DNA of 12,010 bases from Candidatus Bathyarchaeota archaeon (GTDB lineage Archaea > Thermoproteota > Bathyarchaeia > Bathyarchaeales > WAQA01): contig WAQA01000006.1 in NCBI GenBank assembly GCA_015520475.1, positions 1 through 12,010 on the forward strand, written 5' to 3'. Within the stretch, counting starts at the first letter, position 1. Each line of letters starts with the position of its first letter. The notes below the pieces were generated by a model. The model did not search any database, was not told the DNA's origin, and saw nothing but the letters and a program-made list of their open reading frames with translations. The position numbers were made by a program, and so were the translations under genes. Shown in pieces: positions 1-6,739 of this stretch.

Positions 1-13
1 AAGAGACAGACAT

Positions 14-36
14 AATATGCATCGATACTTATACAT
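14..36 (+). promoter_or_regulatory. Putative promoter of the CdvA-like gene
   Basis: An A/T-rich element at 14-19 leads into an ATGCATCG block (17-24), and a second TATA-like string (TTATACAT) lies at 29-36. Either could be the TATA box, giving a start of transcription near 43 or 58 and a leader of about 20-35 bases before the GTG at 78. The 11-base string AATATGCATCG at 14-24 recurs ahead of the deacetylase gene at a similar distance from its start. Which box is used cannot be decided from sequence alone. Confidence 0.4.
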
Positions 37-77
37 GTTAATAAACATTATTTGACTGTCCATGCAACATTTACCCG

Positions 78-713
78 GTGTTCGATTTGAGTCTATGGAA
101 ACACTCCTTCGAATTAGTGAATAAAGAGTTAGAACTTACTAGGAAGAAGAAACAGGCCCTGGACAGTCTACTGGAGACTGGAAAGATATCTCAGTCAACC
201 TATGAATATCTGAGCAGAGAGCTGGCTGAGGCGATATCTGACCTAGAGGAGCATCGAAGATCCATAGTGGAGAAGATGGATGCTAGAGCGAAGAACCTGG
301 AGAAGCAGGTGGAAGCTCTTGAACTCTTCTTAGCGAATCTTGAGGTTCTCCATGCTGCAGGCGATATAGAAGAGGAGGTTTATAGAAGACAGAGTGAAGC
401 ATTGAAACTTGGAATTGAAGCTACAAAGCAGGAGCTGAATGATATTAAAAATTCGCTTGTAGAGGCTCCCTCAAGGGAGACTGTGACTACAACCCCTGAG
501 GAGACCGTGGAGGTTCAAGGAGAAACCGAGGTCCAAGAGGAACCTCCAAGTGAGCCTAAAGAGGAACAGGCATCCATCACCTACGAAGAGAAACCAGGAG
601 CATTCAATGCTGAACCTTCAGAGTGGGAGATGCCGGCCAGAGAGGAGGTTACATACAACCCTAAACCTGAAACAACCGATCTAACCAAAGAGGAGGATAG
701 TGACTACATCTAA
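78..713 (+). CDS. CdvA-like coiled-coil domain protein (ESCRT-type division family)
   Basis: This is a 211-residue, highly charged protein. Residues about 10-125 form a helical coiled coil with the pattern of the CdvA coiled-coil domain: RKKKQALDSLLETGKIS, then TYEYLSRELAEAISDLEEHR, then LEVLHAAGDIEEEVYRR. I recall closely similar spacing in Sulfolobus CdvA (short helix, a G/E-I-P/S-x-x-x-Y turn, long helix, then a second S/A-G-x-x-E-E-x-Y turn). Residues about 128-211 are a Glu/Pro/Thr-rich, probably disordered acidic tail. The N-terminal PRC-barrel domain of classical CdvA is missing; the protein begins directly at the coiled coil. The start is the GTG at 78; the in-frame sequence is open back to 45 but has no ATG. 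Known CdvA binds DNA or membrane and recruits ESCRT-III (CdvB) at the division site. This homologue could recruit a partner through its tail, but that is inference. No cdvB or cdvC lies beside it, so a non-division role is possible. Confidence 0.72.
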   Translation: MFDLSLWKHSFELVNKELELTRKKKQALDSLLETGKISQSTYEYLSRELAEAISDLEEHRRSIVEKMDARAKNLEKQVEALELFLANLEVLHAAGDIEEEVYRRQSEALKLGIEATKQELNDIKNSLVEAPSRETVTTTPEETVEVQGETEVQEEPPSEPKEEQASITYEEKPGAFNAEPSEWEMPAREEVTYNPKPETTDLTKEEDSDYI

Positions 714-739
714 AACGGATGATATGGCAGAGCCGGGTT

Positions 740-810
740 TACATTCATCCTCCATCCCTCCAACCCTTACTTCTTCCTCCAATTCCAGGTCACCTCCAAT
801 TTTTGTAGAT
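740..810 (+). terminator. Pyrimidine-rich tract with T-run, probable terminator of the CdvA-like gene
   Basis: After the TAA stop the plus strand becomes strongly pyrimidine-rich (about 745-785, many CCTCC/CTTCTTCC units) and ends in a T5 run at about 799-803. Archaeal termination commonly uses T-runs without a strong hairpin, which fits the position between two genes with separate promoters. Confidence 0.4.
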
Positions 811-830
811 AACTAAATATGCATCGTCAG
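808..830 (+). promoter_or_regulatory. Putative promoter of the deacetylase gene
   Basis: AACTAAATATGCATCG spans 811-826. AAATATGC is a reasonable TATA box preceded by purine/A-rich sequence, which would put transcription start near 843-846 and leave a leader of about 28 bases. The AATATGCATCG part (816-826) is identical to the block at 14-24. Confidence 0.42.
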
Positions 831-872
831 CATAAGTTCCCTTCATGAATTATTGGGATTGAGCATGGATCT

Positions 873-1937
873 ATGATAGTCGGCATCACATACCATGAAA
901 AGTTCAGCCTCTATGATTTAGGCTTGAACCATCCGTTCAGGGGAGACCGATTCGCTAAAGCCAGAGACTTCCTTCTAAAGCAAGGCCTAAACAGATTACC
1001 TAACGTAAAATTCATCAAACCTGATATGGCTAAGTGGAGTGATATAATCACTGTTCACACAAGTAAATATGTAGATTTAATATTCAAGTTAGCTGAGTCT
1101 AATAAGTCATATGATTTTGAAACTCCAGTCTCAGCCAGTATACTTGAAGGTTTAATGTATATAATTGGAGGATCCATCTCCTCTGGAAGATCCATATATG
1201 AAGGCAGTGTGGATCGAGCTGTTAATCTAGGCGGAGGATTTCATCATGCTGGAAGAGACTTTGGCGGAGGCTTCTGCATATTCAATGACATAGCCATACT
1301 AGCTGAAACGCTCCGTCGCAACTATAATGCCGAGAAGATCCTAATCTTAGATTTTGATGTTCACTTCGGAGATGGTACAAGCGCCATATTCTATTCAGAC
1401 CCGAAGGTACTCTACATCTCTATCCATCAGGATCCTAAAACAATATTTCCTGGAACAGGCTTCATAGAGCAGATAGGTGAAGGGGAAGGAGAAGGATACA
1501 ACGTTAACATTCCGCTGCCGCCGAGAACAGGTGAAGACGCGTATCTCCTAGCCTTAAAGAGCATATTAATTCCCCTCTCTGAAGAGTTTAAGCCAGATAT
1601 AATAATTGCTAATGGCGGTAGTGACGCTCACTTCGCTGATCACCTCGGCAGTTTAGGATTGACAGTTAACGGCTTCTTTGAGGTATCAAAGATTCTAAGC
1701 CGGTGTTCGAATAGGATCTGTAATGGGAGACTCATCCTGCTGTTGGGAAGCGGCTACAACCTTACAGTCTTACCATACTGCTGGTATGCCCTTATAAAAG
1801 GTATCTTAAGCGATGGGGAACTCGACATTAAGGACCCATATCCGCCGCCGGAGAATCCTCGGAGAAATATAGAGAAAGTTAAAGATATAATCGTGCAGAT
1901 TAAGAGTTTATTGAGGGATTACTGGGGCTCTATTTGA
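873..1937 (+). CDS. Histone deacetylase family protein (AcuC/HDAC-like, zinc-dependent amidohydrolase)
   Basis: This 354-residue protein is full length for the arginase-fold deacetylase family. All active-site elements are visible: the His pair in GGFHHAGRD (H124/H125), the GGGFCIFND block (131-139), zinc ligands in DFDVHFGDGT (D162, H164) and in GGSDAHFADHLGSLGLT (D251), and the catalytic Tyr in LGSGYNLT (Y295). It should therefore be an active Zn-dependent deacylase. Archaeal and bacterial relatives remove acetyl groups from lysines (for example acyl-CoA synthetase or chromatin proteins) or from small amines such as acetylpolyamines; the substrate cannot be told from sequence. It is cytoplasmic, with no signal or membrane segment. 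ATG 873 fits the family N-terminus (MIVGITYHEKFSLYDLGLNH); the ribosome binding site is weak, consistent with a short-leader transcript. It lies downstream of the CdvA-like gene with its own promoter and ends before a T5 run at 2032-2036. Confidence 0.9.
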   Translation: MIVGITYHEKFSLYDLGLNHPFRGDRFAKARDFLLKQGLNRLPNVKFIKPDMAKWSDIITVHTSKYVDLIFKLAESNKSYDFETPVSASILEGLMYIIGGSISSGRSIYEGSVDRAVNLGGGFHHAGRDFGGGFCIFNDIAILAETLRRNYNAEKILILDFDVHFGDGTSAIFYSDPKVLYISIHQDPKTIFPGTGFIEQIGEGEGEGYNVNIPLPPRTGEDAYLLALKSILIPLSEEFKPDIIIANGGSDAHFADHLGSLGLTVNGFFEVSKILSRCSNRICNGRLILLLGSGYNLTVLPYCWYALIKGILSDGELDIKDPYPPPENPRRNIEKVKDIIVQIKSLLRDYWGSI

Positions 1938-2025
1938 ATCCCCCCATCAGTAAAGGCGCTGAAACAATAACTATCATTTGTAACTGATTCTTTGGTTCAT
2001 TGAATCGCGATAAACTTGAGTGTTG

Positions 2026-2038
2026 GCCTTCTTTTTCC
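2026..2038 (+). terminator. T-run downstream of the deacetylase gene
   Basis: A pyrimidine stretch with T5 at 2032-2036 (CCTTCTTTTTCC) follows the deacetylase stop by about 95 bases, the only clear U-run-type termination signal before the GC-rich island. Confidence 0.35.
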
Positions 2039-2054
2039 GATATTGGATAGTCTC

Positions 2055-2290
2055 TTGGATAGGGGTTGCCCGGAAGGGTGGAGATGATGAGTCTAAGGGG
2101 ATGGGGTAGCAGTCTGGGAGGAGATGTCTCGGCGAGTCGAGAGGCAGGGTGACCCGCCCCAAACCAGCAGATGTGACCGATGCGCGTAAAGCCTCCGGGT
2201 GAACGCTGGAGCCTCAGCAACGCCTCCACCACCTCAGCATCCACGCTAGCGGAAGCCCCACACATACGCGTAGGGAGGAGGTCATCTATG
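2055..2290 (+). ncRNA. Candidate structured RNA of unknown family (GC-rich island)
   Basis: The gene gap 1938-2297 contains a block whose GC content I count as about 52-67% per 60-base line, clearly above the flanking coding sequence. It folds locally: hairpin 2127-2131/2138-2142; a GTGA (GNRA) tetraloop hairpin 2143-2148/2153-2158 with one mismatch; and a long-range helix 2181-2187/2266-2272 continued outward by 2169-2177/2281-2287 with a two-base bulge. A further pairing of 2102-2110 with 2245-2260 (seven-base bulge) would cross that helix as a pseudoknot. Frames open through it (111 residues on the minus strand, 75 on the plus) look like artefacts of GC-rich non-coding sequence. I looked for the SRP RNA helix 8 core and for archaeal RNase P motifs and found neither convincingly. 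Strand is a guess; it could also be the 3' UTR of the HD-domain gene. Confidence 0.4.
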
Positions 2291-2297
2291 GTGCTTC

Positions 2298-2849
2298 TTA
2301 AAGCCCTATCTCTTCACTTATCTCTTTCAATGCATTCAAAGATAACTCGAAGAACTCATCCCTCGATAGCCCTATCTCCTCGCATAATAGTATCTTATCT
2401 CTGTTAACTCCTCTTGCAAAGTCCTTTGCTTTGAATTTCTTCTTTACAGTCTTAAGTTTGACGTCTCTCATCTTCTTTGATGGCATCACGAGGGCGCATG
2501 CGACGATTAAGCCTGAGATGGCGTCGGATGCTATCAATGCCTTCTCCATTCTCTCCTCAGGCATGACTCCTGTATGTTGATAGTTATGGGCTTTTATCGC
2601 CTTCAAGATGTCATCTGGAACCTTCCCCCTCAACATCTCCTCAGCTAATACTCCATGCTTCTCAGGTCTACTTTGAGTCTTATCAAAGTCGATGTCATGT
2701 AATAGGCCGGTGAGGCCCCATACCTCCTCATCTTCTCCGAAGCGTCTGGCCAACGCCCTCATTATAGCTTCAACGGCGAGCATATGACAGATAATATTCC
2801 TTCTCTTAACGTTCTCTTCAATAAGTGTTATTGCCTCTTCTCTGTTCAA
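2298..2849 (-). CDS. HD-domain hydrolase (COG2316-like predicted phosphohydrolase)
   Basis: This is a small soluble HD-superfamily protein, about 183 residues from the preferred start. The metal-binding set is present (numbered from that start): H22 in CHMLAVEAIMRAL, the H51-D52 doublet in GLLHDIDFD, further His in the EKHGVLAEEML and KAHN segments, and D109 in ASDAISGL. The N-terminus MNREEAITLIEENVKRRNIICHMLAVEAIMRAL has the layout I associate with the COG2316 family, whose substrate is unknown; HD proteins of this size usually cleave phosphomonoesters or nucleotides. I choose TTG at 2849 rather than TTG at 2864 because GAGGAGG sits about seven bases upstream and family members start with M-x-REEA. 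The gene follows mch on the same strand, but the 94-base gap contains its own TATA-like element, so it may be transcribed separately. Nothing links it directly to C1 metabolism. Confidence 0.8.
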   Translation of the reverse strand: MNREEAITLIEENVKRRNIICHMLAVEAIMRALARRFGEDEEVWGLTGLLHDIDFDKTQSRPEKHGVLAEEMLRGKVPDDILKAIKAHNYQHTGVMPEERMEKALIASDAISGLIVACALVMPSKKMRDVKLKTVKKKFKAKDFARGVNRDKILLCEEIGLSRDEFFELSLNALKEISEEIGL

Positions 2850-2911
2850 GTAAACCCTCCTCAAAACGATCCATGTTAAGCCGCTATTCTCTTCATAGGG
2901 GCACTTTCCAA

Positions 2912-2930
2912 TTTAAATATTTTTAGATTA
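2912..2930 (-). promoter_or_regulatory. Putative promoter of the HD-domain gene
   Basis: On the minus strand the gap after mch reads CTAAAAATATTTAAATTGG, a strong A/T box preceded by an A-rich BRE-like string. Transcription would start near 2890, some 40 bases ahead of the TTG at 2849. Confidence 0.45.
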
Positions 2931-2958
2931 GAGGTCGTTCCATAAAGCCCCGTTTATT

Positions 2959-3915
2959 CTATGCGATGGTCCCTTCTAGGACCTCAAAGTTTATTTCTCC
3001 AGCAGCGAATACCCTCCCAGTTCTTAAATTGTTAATTGTTATAGTTGCTGGAGCGAATAATGCTGGATCAATCCTGTAAAAGTCTAGGTCTGCCTCTTTG
3101 AATATCTCCTTGAATGGTTTCCCATACTCCTTCGAGGCGGATGAAACAGCCTTCTCAGTCAGTTCCTCCAGTTCATCATCATCGTCATAGTATACTGCAT
3201 AATAGGCCTCTCCGCCATATATTATTGCATCGTTCACTCTCCCCATGGCCTCCACAGGATCCGGATGGATGGGCATTATCGGAGCGCATCCCCATGCATG
3301 CTTTATCTTTTTAGGATCCAAACCGAGCTGCATCAGCTTATATATCCCAGTCTCAACTATTCTTCCGGAAACCTGTGTGAAGCCTGAAGTTGAGACTGTT
3401 GGAACAAGGATTAGATATAGATTCTCAGGTTTAACTTTGCATAGGTCCGATATGTACTCTACAGTCTTCTCTGTAGGTTCACTGTTCGATTCTAGGATGA
3501 GAATAGCTATATCTGCTCTATCAACGTAATCTATAGCCTTGAAGATGGATTTCGGCTTCAGAGATAATGCCCTAGCAGGTCCGGATCCTATGGCTGAGTA
3601 TCCATCCACGTTTATCTTCCATCCTGCAAGCTGAGATCCTAAAGTGGCTACTGCTGGATTATCAGTATATACGCTGATTGATGGTAATCTGATATCTCCG
3701 AATTTTCTGCTGAGAATCTCGGTTTCTCCTAGGCCGCCGAGTCCTATCTCAGTTATGATCTTGCCTGCTAGAAAACCGCCCTCAGCCTCTAATCCAGCAT
3801 CTATTAAAGTGGCTCCTAAAGGAGCCTTCTTCACCTTAACCCTGAAAATGTCTGCTTCCGTGCAGAGTTTATCTATGAGGGCTGACGCCTTTCCATTCAC
3901 GCTTAAACAATCCAT
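2959..3915 (-). CDS. mch: Methenyltetrahydromethanopterin cyclohydrolase
   Basis: Mch interconverts 5-formyl-H4MPT and 5,10-methenyl-H4MPT in the cytoplasm, the third step of the archaeal C1 branch after formylmethanofuran dehydrogenase and formyltransferase. The 318 residues match the usual family length of about 315-325. Family signatures run throughout: IDAGLEAEGGFLAGKIITEIGLGG (38-61), SQLAGW (94-99), GSGPARAL (110-117), QVSGRIVETG (181-190), CAPIMPIHPDP and AMGRVNDAIIYGG (210-235), and FYRIDPALFAPATITINNLRTG (279-300). Arg185 and Glu188 correspond to the Arg/Glu pair known to matter for catalysis in characterised Mch. ATG 3915 starts 14 bases after the fwdC stop, with GAGGAAG about eight bases ahead of it, so co-translation with fwdC is likely. 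The gene ends with TAG exactly where the family normally ends. An acidic stretch YYDDDDELEEL (242-252) is slightly unusual but lies in a variable region. Confidence 0.96.
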   Translation of the reverse strand: MDCLSVNGKASALIDKLCTEADIFRVKVKKAPLGATLIDAGLEAEGGFLAGKIITEIGLGGLGETEILSRKFGDIRLPSISVYTDNPAVATLGSQLAGWKINVDGYSAIGSGPARALSLKPKSIFKAIDYVDRADIAILILESNSEPTEKTVEYISDLCKVKPENLYLILVPTVSTSGFTQVSGRIVETGIYKLMQLGLDPKKIKHAWGCAPIMPIHPDPVEAMGRVNDAIIYGGEAYYAVYYDDDDELEELTEKAVSSASKEYGKPFKEIFKEADLDFYRIDPALFAPATITINNLRTGRVFAAGEINFEVLEGTIA

Positions 3916-3929
3916 TATGAAGTCTTCCT

Positions 3930-4739
3930 CTAAAGATATCTCTCGTAGAATTTAAGATGTGGATTCTCTGCCTTTGAGATGTAGAGTTTTCCTTCACCGT
4001 TCTCTGTTAAGTCGCCTATGAAACGGTAGAAGGGCCCCTTAATCTTTTCTCCATCCACTTTAACGCTTGATTTTATATCTTCAAATGTGAATGTTGGGAG
4101 TATGCTTGGAACTTGACCGCAGACAACAATCTTTCCATTAACCATTTCAGCTCCGATCCTGCCTTCTGATGATCCTTTAACCAGTATTGTTCCTCTCTTC
4201 ATATGCACGCCTAGAAACTGTCCAGTGCATCCGTCGATCACTATTAGGCCTCCCCTCATATATCCGCCAGCCTCATCTCCTACGTCCCCATGCACTATTA
4301 TCTCTCCTCCCCTCATTCCTTTCATGCTTCCCCTGTATGGAGCTGCTATATAATCACCTGTGCATCCGAAAATTTCGATTCTTCCATCCTTCATTGATGA
4401 GCCGATCCAAGAACCTGTGTCTCCATGCACTATTATCTCTCCTCCCCCCAGTTCTTCACCGAGGCGGTGGCCCACGTTCCCCTCTATAATTATTCTACCA
4501 TGGGTCATCTGGTAACCTATCCCTCGAATTTTGCTTAGGTCTCCTAGGATCCTTATTGTTGAGTTATCTCCTCTCTTCTCCTCTACTTCGAAGATCTCGC
4601 CGAGCTTCCTCACCTTATTCCCTTCCCAAACCTTTAAGGATCTTATATCCTCAACCGTCTTTCCTTCGAAGATGTCCTGTGAGATGCATCTTGCTTCAAC
4701 GGGAACCTTTAAGGTACGTTTCAATCTTAGAATGATCAA
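3930..4739 (-). CDS. fwdC: Formylmethanofuran dehydrogenase subunit C
   Basis: FwdC is a structural subunit of the formylmethanofuran dehydrogenase complex (or of a formyltransferase/hydrolase-type complex), forming a right-handed beta-helix that packs against FwdA. The 269-residue product has the N-terminal signature KVPVEARCISQDIFEGKTVEDI (11-32) and then repeated G-x-G-rich beta-helix turns from about 60 to 210: GRIIIEGNVGHRLG, GGEIIVHGDTGSWIG, GRIEIFGCTGDYIA, GGEIIVHGDVGDEAG, GGLIVIDGCTGQFLG, GTILVKGSSEGRIG. The start is a TTG five bases after the fwdA stop; the family motif KVPVEA about 11 residues in supports it. The stop is TAG. The gene sits between fwdA and mch, so the three genes form a C1 module. 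The fold also occurs in glutamate synthase, but the N-terminal motif and context make FwdC the clear choice. Confidence 0.95.
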   Translation of the reverse strand: MIILRLKRTLKVPVEARCISQDIFEGKTVEDIRSLKVWEGNKVRKLGEIFEVEEKRGDNSTIRILGDLSKIRGIGYQMTHGRIIIEGNVGHRLGEELGGGEIIVHGDTGSWIGSSMKDGRIEIFGCTGDYIAAPYRGSMKGMRGGEIIVHGDVGDEAGGYMRGGLIVIDGCTGQFLGVHMKRGTILVKGSSEGRIGAEMVNGKIVVCGQVPSILPTFTFEDIKSSVKVDGEKIKGPFYRFIGDLTENGEGKLYISKAENPHLKFYERYL

Positions 4740-4744
4740 TCTGC

Positions 4745-6397
4745 TTACACGCCTGCCTTAACGTGGATAGGGCTTGAATTTATCAGGTAAGATTCAGGTA
4801 TCATATAATTCTCGAACTCTACAGTATAGTATTCTCTAAATTTCCTCTTCAATTCATCGGTTACATTAATCTTGTACCTTGAGGATTCAGGTTTAACCCA
4901 GAAGATCCTTCCATCAACCGACTTCACTATCTCTCCGTCTCTGACAACTATCTCTCCCCCCTTCAATGTATATTTAGCTCTTTCGAAGGCTCTCCTAACA
5001 TCTTTATAATTCCTTGATGGATCTACCTCTTTAGGGTTGATGTTATAGATTGAGATGTCTGCTTCTGCTCCTATGCCTAGATGCCCTTTACTTCTCAAAC
5101 CTAAAACTTTTGATTGTCCAGCCCTTGTTATAATGGCTATCTCAAAGAATGTGTATTCGCGGTCTATGCTTCCTAGAAGGCTTCTCCTCTTAGCCTTCTC
5201 ATTGATTCGATCCATAATCTTCTCTCTTGCCTTCTTACTCATCAACCATGAGATTATCCTTGGATATGTTGTGAATGGAGCGGCGTTTGGATGATCCGTT
5301 GTCAAGAAGACTCTCCATGGATCTCTTATTAGAAGGGCTAGCTCAAGTCCAATAGACCATTGTATAGCATGGACGTAGCTCCTTCTGCGATAGCGGAAAG
5401 GAACTATCCCGGCGCCCGTCTCCGTCTCAACATCTCCATTAACCCATTTATTACCGCTAAGCTGGTGTAGTATGTACTGGAAGGGCCCGTCAGCCGTCAT
5501 GGTTGTTGTATCTGTAAAGACAACCTGTCCAATATCTATGCTTACATGGCTGTGATCGTTAACGTATTCAGCGATTTCTTCTGATCCCGACCTCAGGCTG
5601 CTCCAGTCTCTTCCTTTGAAGGAGCTGAACTGGCAATGGGTTACATGTATTATCGGCCTATCCTCCTCCTTAAACTCCTCAACACATCTCATGGTTTCCA
5701 ATGTTGTAATATAATTTCCAGGCTTCCCAAGATTGTTTGTGTGGATATGGATTGAATGTGGCAGATTAAGCATCTTATTAACTCTACATAATCCACGTAT
5801 AATATCTCTTGGGGTGATATTGAAGTATGGGACTGGATCATCTATGTCTCTTACGTTCCCGCCGAAACCCCAAGATTCTATGCCGCCTGGATTAACTATC
5901 TTTATAGCGTATCCCTTAGTCGCCGTCATTATCCATGATACAAATGCGGCGCACTCCTCAATCTTATCATCCCTTAAATATTCAAGGACAAACCAGCTGT
6001 CACCTAACAGTGGAAAGGCTGCTTTATCTAGTATCGGCGTGTCCTCAAGTTCCTCATGTGTATGTCTGGCGAGTAAGGGGGGCATAGACGGCGTTATGGC
6101 GGTGGTATAACCCATCCTTGCATATCGATACCCAGTTATAAAGGTTGATGGTATTGATCGGCCTACACCTGAACGTGTAATGGCGGTCTTCACCTCTACA
6201 TCCAGATAGTGATCCTCAGGTCTCAGCAGTCGACCAGTATTCACCTCTGCACCGGCTATATGTGTGTGGATGTCAACTCCTCCAGGCATAACAATCATTC
6301 CAGAAGCATCTATAACTTCAGCTTCTCCGTTGACATCATCAACTATCCTTCCATCCTCTACGAATATATCCATCCTCTCTCCGTCGATATTATTCAA
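4745..6397 (-). CDS. fwdA: Formylmethanofuran dehydrogenase subunit A (5' end extends further, start unresolved)
   Basis: FwdA is the amidohydrolase-fold subunit that, with a binuclear metal centre, condenses formate with methanofuran to formylmethanofuran. The sequence has the diagnostic elements (numbered from the TTG at 6397): VDIHTHIAGAEVNTGRLLRPEDHY with H44/H46; TKGYAIKIVNPGG, whose K161 is the likely carboxylated lysine; LPHSIHIHTNN; the HVTHCQF segment; and LTTDHPNAAPFTTYP with D368. About 550 residues are visible against roughly 570 in the family. The TTG at 6397 is not the true start: in-frame codons upstream encode RLIIKNGYVFDP, the conserved FwdA N-terminus, and this TTG is an internal Leu. 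No ATG, GTG or TTG is available in that frame before the TAG at 6469-6467. fwdC follows after only a few bases. FwdB, D, F and G are not in the window. Confidence 0.95.
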   Translation of the reverse strand: MNNIDGERMDIFVEDGRIVDDVNGEAEVIDASGMIVMPGGVDIHTHIAGAEVNTGRLLRPEDHYLDVEVKTAITRSGVGRSIPSTFITGYRYARMGYTTAITPSMPPLLARHTHEELEDTPILDKAAFPLLGDSWFVLEYLRDDKIEECAAFVSWIMTATKGYAIKIVNPGGIESWGFGGNVRDIDDPVPYFNITPRDIIRGLCRVNKMLNLPHSIHIHTNNLGKPGNYITTLETMRCVEEFKEEDRPIIHVTHCQFSSFKGRDWSSLRSGSEEIAEYVNDHSHVSIDIGQVVFTDTTTMTADGPFQYILHQLSGNKWVNGDVETETGAGIVPFRYRRRSYVHAIQWSIGLELALLIRDPWRVFLTTDHPNAAPFTTYPRIISWLMSKKAREKIMDRINEKAKRRSLLGSIDREYTFFEIAIITRAGQSKVLGLRSKGHLGIGAEADISIYNINPKEVDPSRNYKDVRRAFERAKYTLKGGEIVVRDGEIVKSVDGRIFWVKPESSRYKINVTDELKRKFREYYTVEFENYMIPESYLINSSPIHVKAGV

Positions 6398-6481
6398 TGG
6401 ATCGAAAACGTAACCGTTCTTAATGATTAAACGCTTACCCGTGCCGCATCCCCCTAACAGAAACTCCTAAATGACCATCAT
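6398..6481 (-). other. fwdA: 5' extension of fwdA with no ordinary start codon
   Basis: Reading in the fwdA frame from 6481 gives M-M-V-I, a TAG stop (6469-6467), then EFLLGGCGTGK and the conserved RLIIKNGYVFDPL into FwdA. An ATG at 6449 is one base out of frame and reads MRHG before TAA (6437-6435); skipping the first T of that TAA would give MRHGKRLIIKNGYVF. Other possibilities are ACG at 6442, spaced seven bases after an AGGGGG run, or an ATC/ATT start at 6427/6424. The four-codon reading frame at 6481-6467 begins close to the predicted transcript start. Confidence 0.7.
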
Positions 6482-6510
6482 GTCCCAGATAAGTTCACAT
6501 CTAACTCCTC

Positions 6511-6526
6511 AAATTTATACTTTACC
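6511..6526 (-). promoter_or_regulatory. Promoter of the fwdA-fwdC-mch operon (BRE plus TATA box)
   Basis: On the minus strand GTAAAG (6525-6520) is followed directly by TATAAATT (6519-6512), a textbook archaeal BRE/TATA pair. Transcription should start near 6490, giving a leader of about 40-50 bases before the ATG/ACG candidates of fwdA. Confidence 0.65.
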
Positions 6527-6540
6527 GATGGATGGGCTAT

Positions 6541-6710
6541 TATGTCTCTTCCTATATTCATCCCCCTCATAATCTGTTGATGAACCTTGAAATCTATACT
6601 ATTATTAGAAGAGCGGTGAATGAGGTATTTCATGCATTATGTAAGTTTAACTCTCCTTTAGATGATGCCGGTGGAAAATTCCCCCCTCCGGAGGAGATGA
6701 GCCCGTAACT
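6541..6710. other. Gene-free divergent intergenic stretch
   Basis: Between the fwdA promoter and the ABC-operon promoter I find no gene; the longest ATG-started frame noticed is 13 codons. A perfect short palindrome CCTCCGGAGG occurs at about 6685-6694, next to a C6 run, and could be an operator or nothing. No repeats or tRNA are visible. Confidence 0.3.
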
Positions 6711-6720
6711 TATTTATATC
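6711..6720 (+). promoter_or_regulatory. TATA box of the ABC-2 operon / leader RNA
   Basis: TATTTATATC at 6711-6720 is a good archaeal TATA element; transcription would start near 6740, just before a GAAA-capped hairpin. This puts the start about 180 bases upstream of the ATPase ATG at 6920. Confidence 0.5.
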
Positions 6721-6739
6721 TGGCTCCTTACAGATATTT

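Noticed and set aside
1930..2265. 111-codon minus-strand frame and 75-codon plus-strand frame (2180-2407) across the GC-rich island
   Set aside because: Composition is Pro/Ser/Arg-rich with no family pattern, the frames overlap structured GC-rich sequence, and the plus frame runs antisense into the HD-domain gene.
2055..2290. Identification of the island as SRP RNA or RNase P RNA
   Set aside because: A CCCGGAAGGG string resembles the SRP helix 8 tip, but the adjoining AGCAGCC and GGTCAGG parts are absent. RNase P conserved regions such as the GGAAGTCC and AGAA..GGCTTA elements were not found in order.
6467..6469. Amber codon read as pyrrolysine to extend FwdA
   Set aside because: TAG ends fwdC and mch at the expected C-termini, so it works as a stop here; no Pyl machinery is visible in the window. 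Kept only as a remote alternative.
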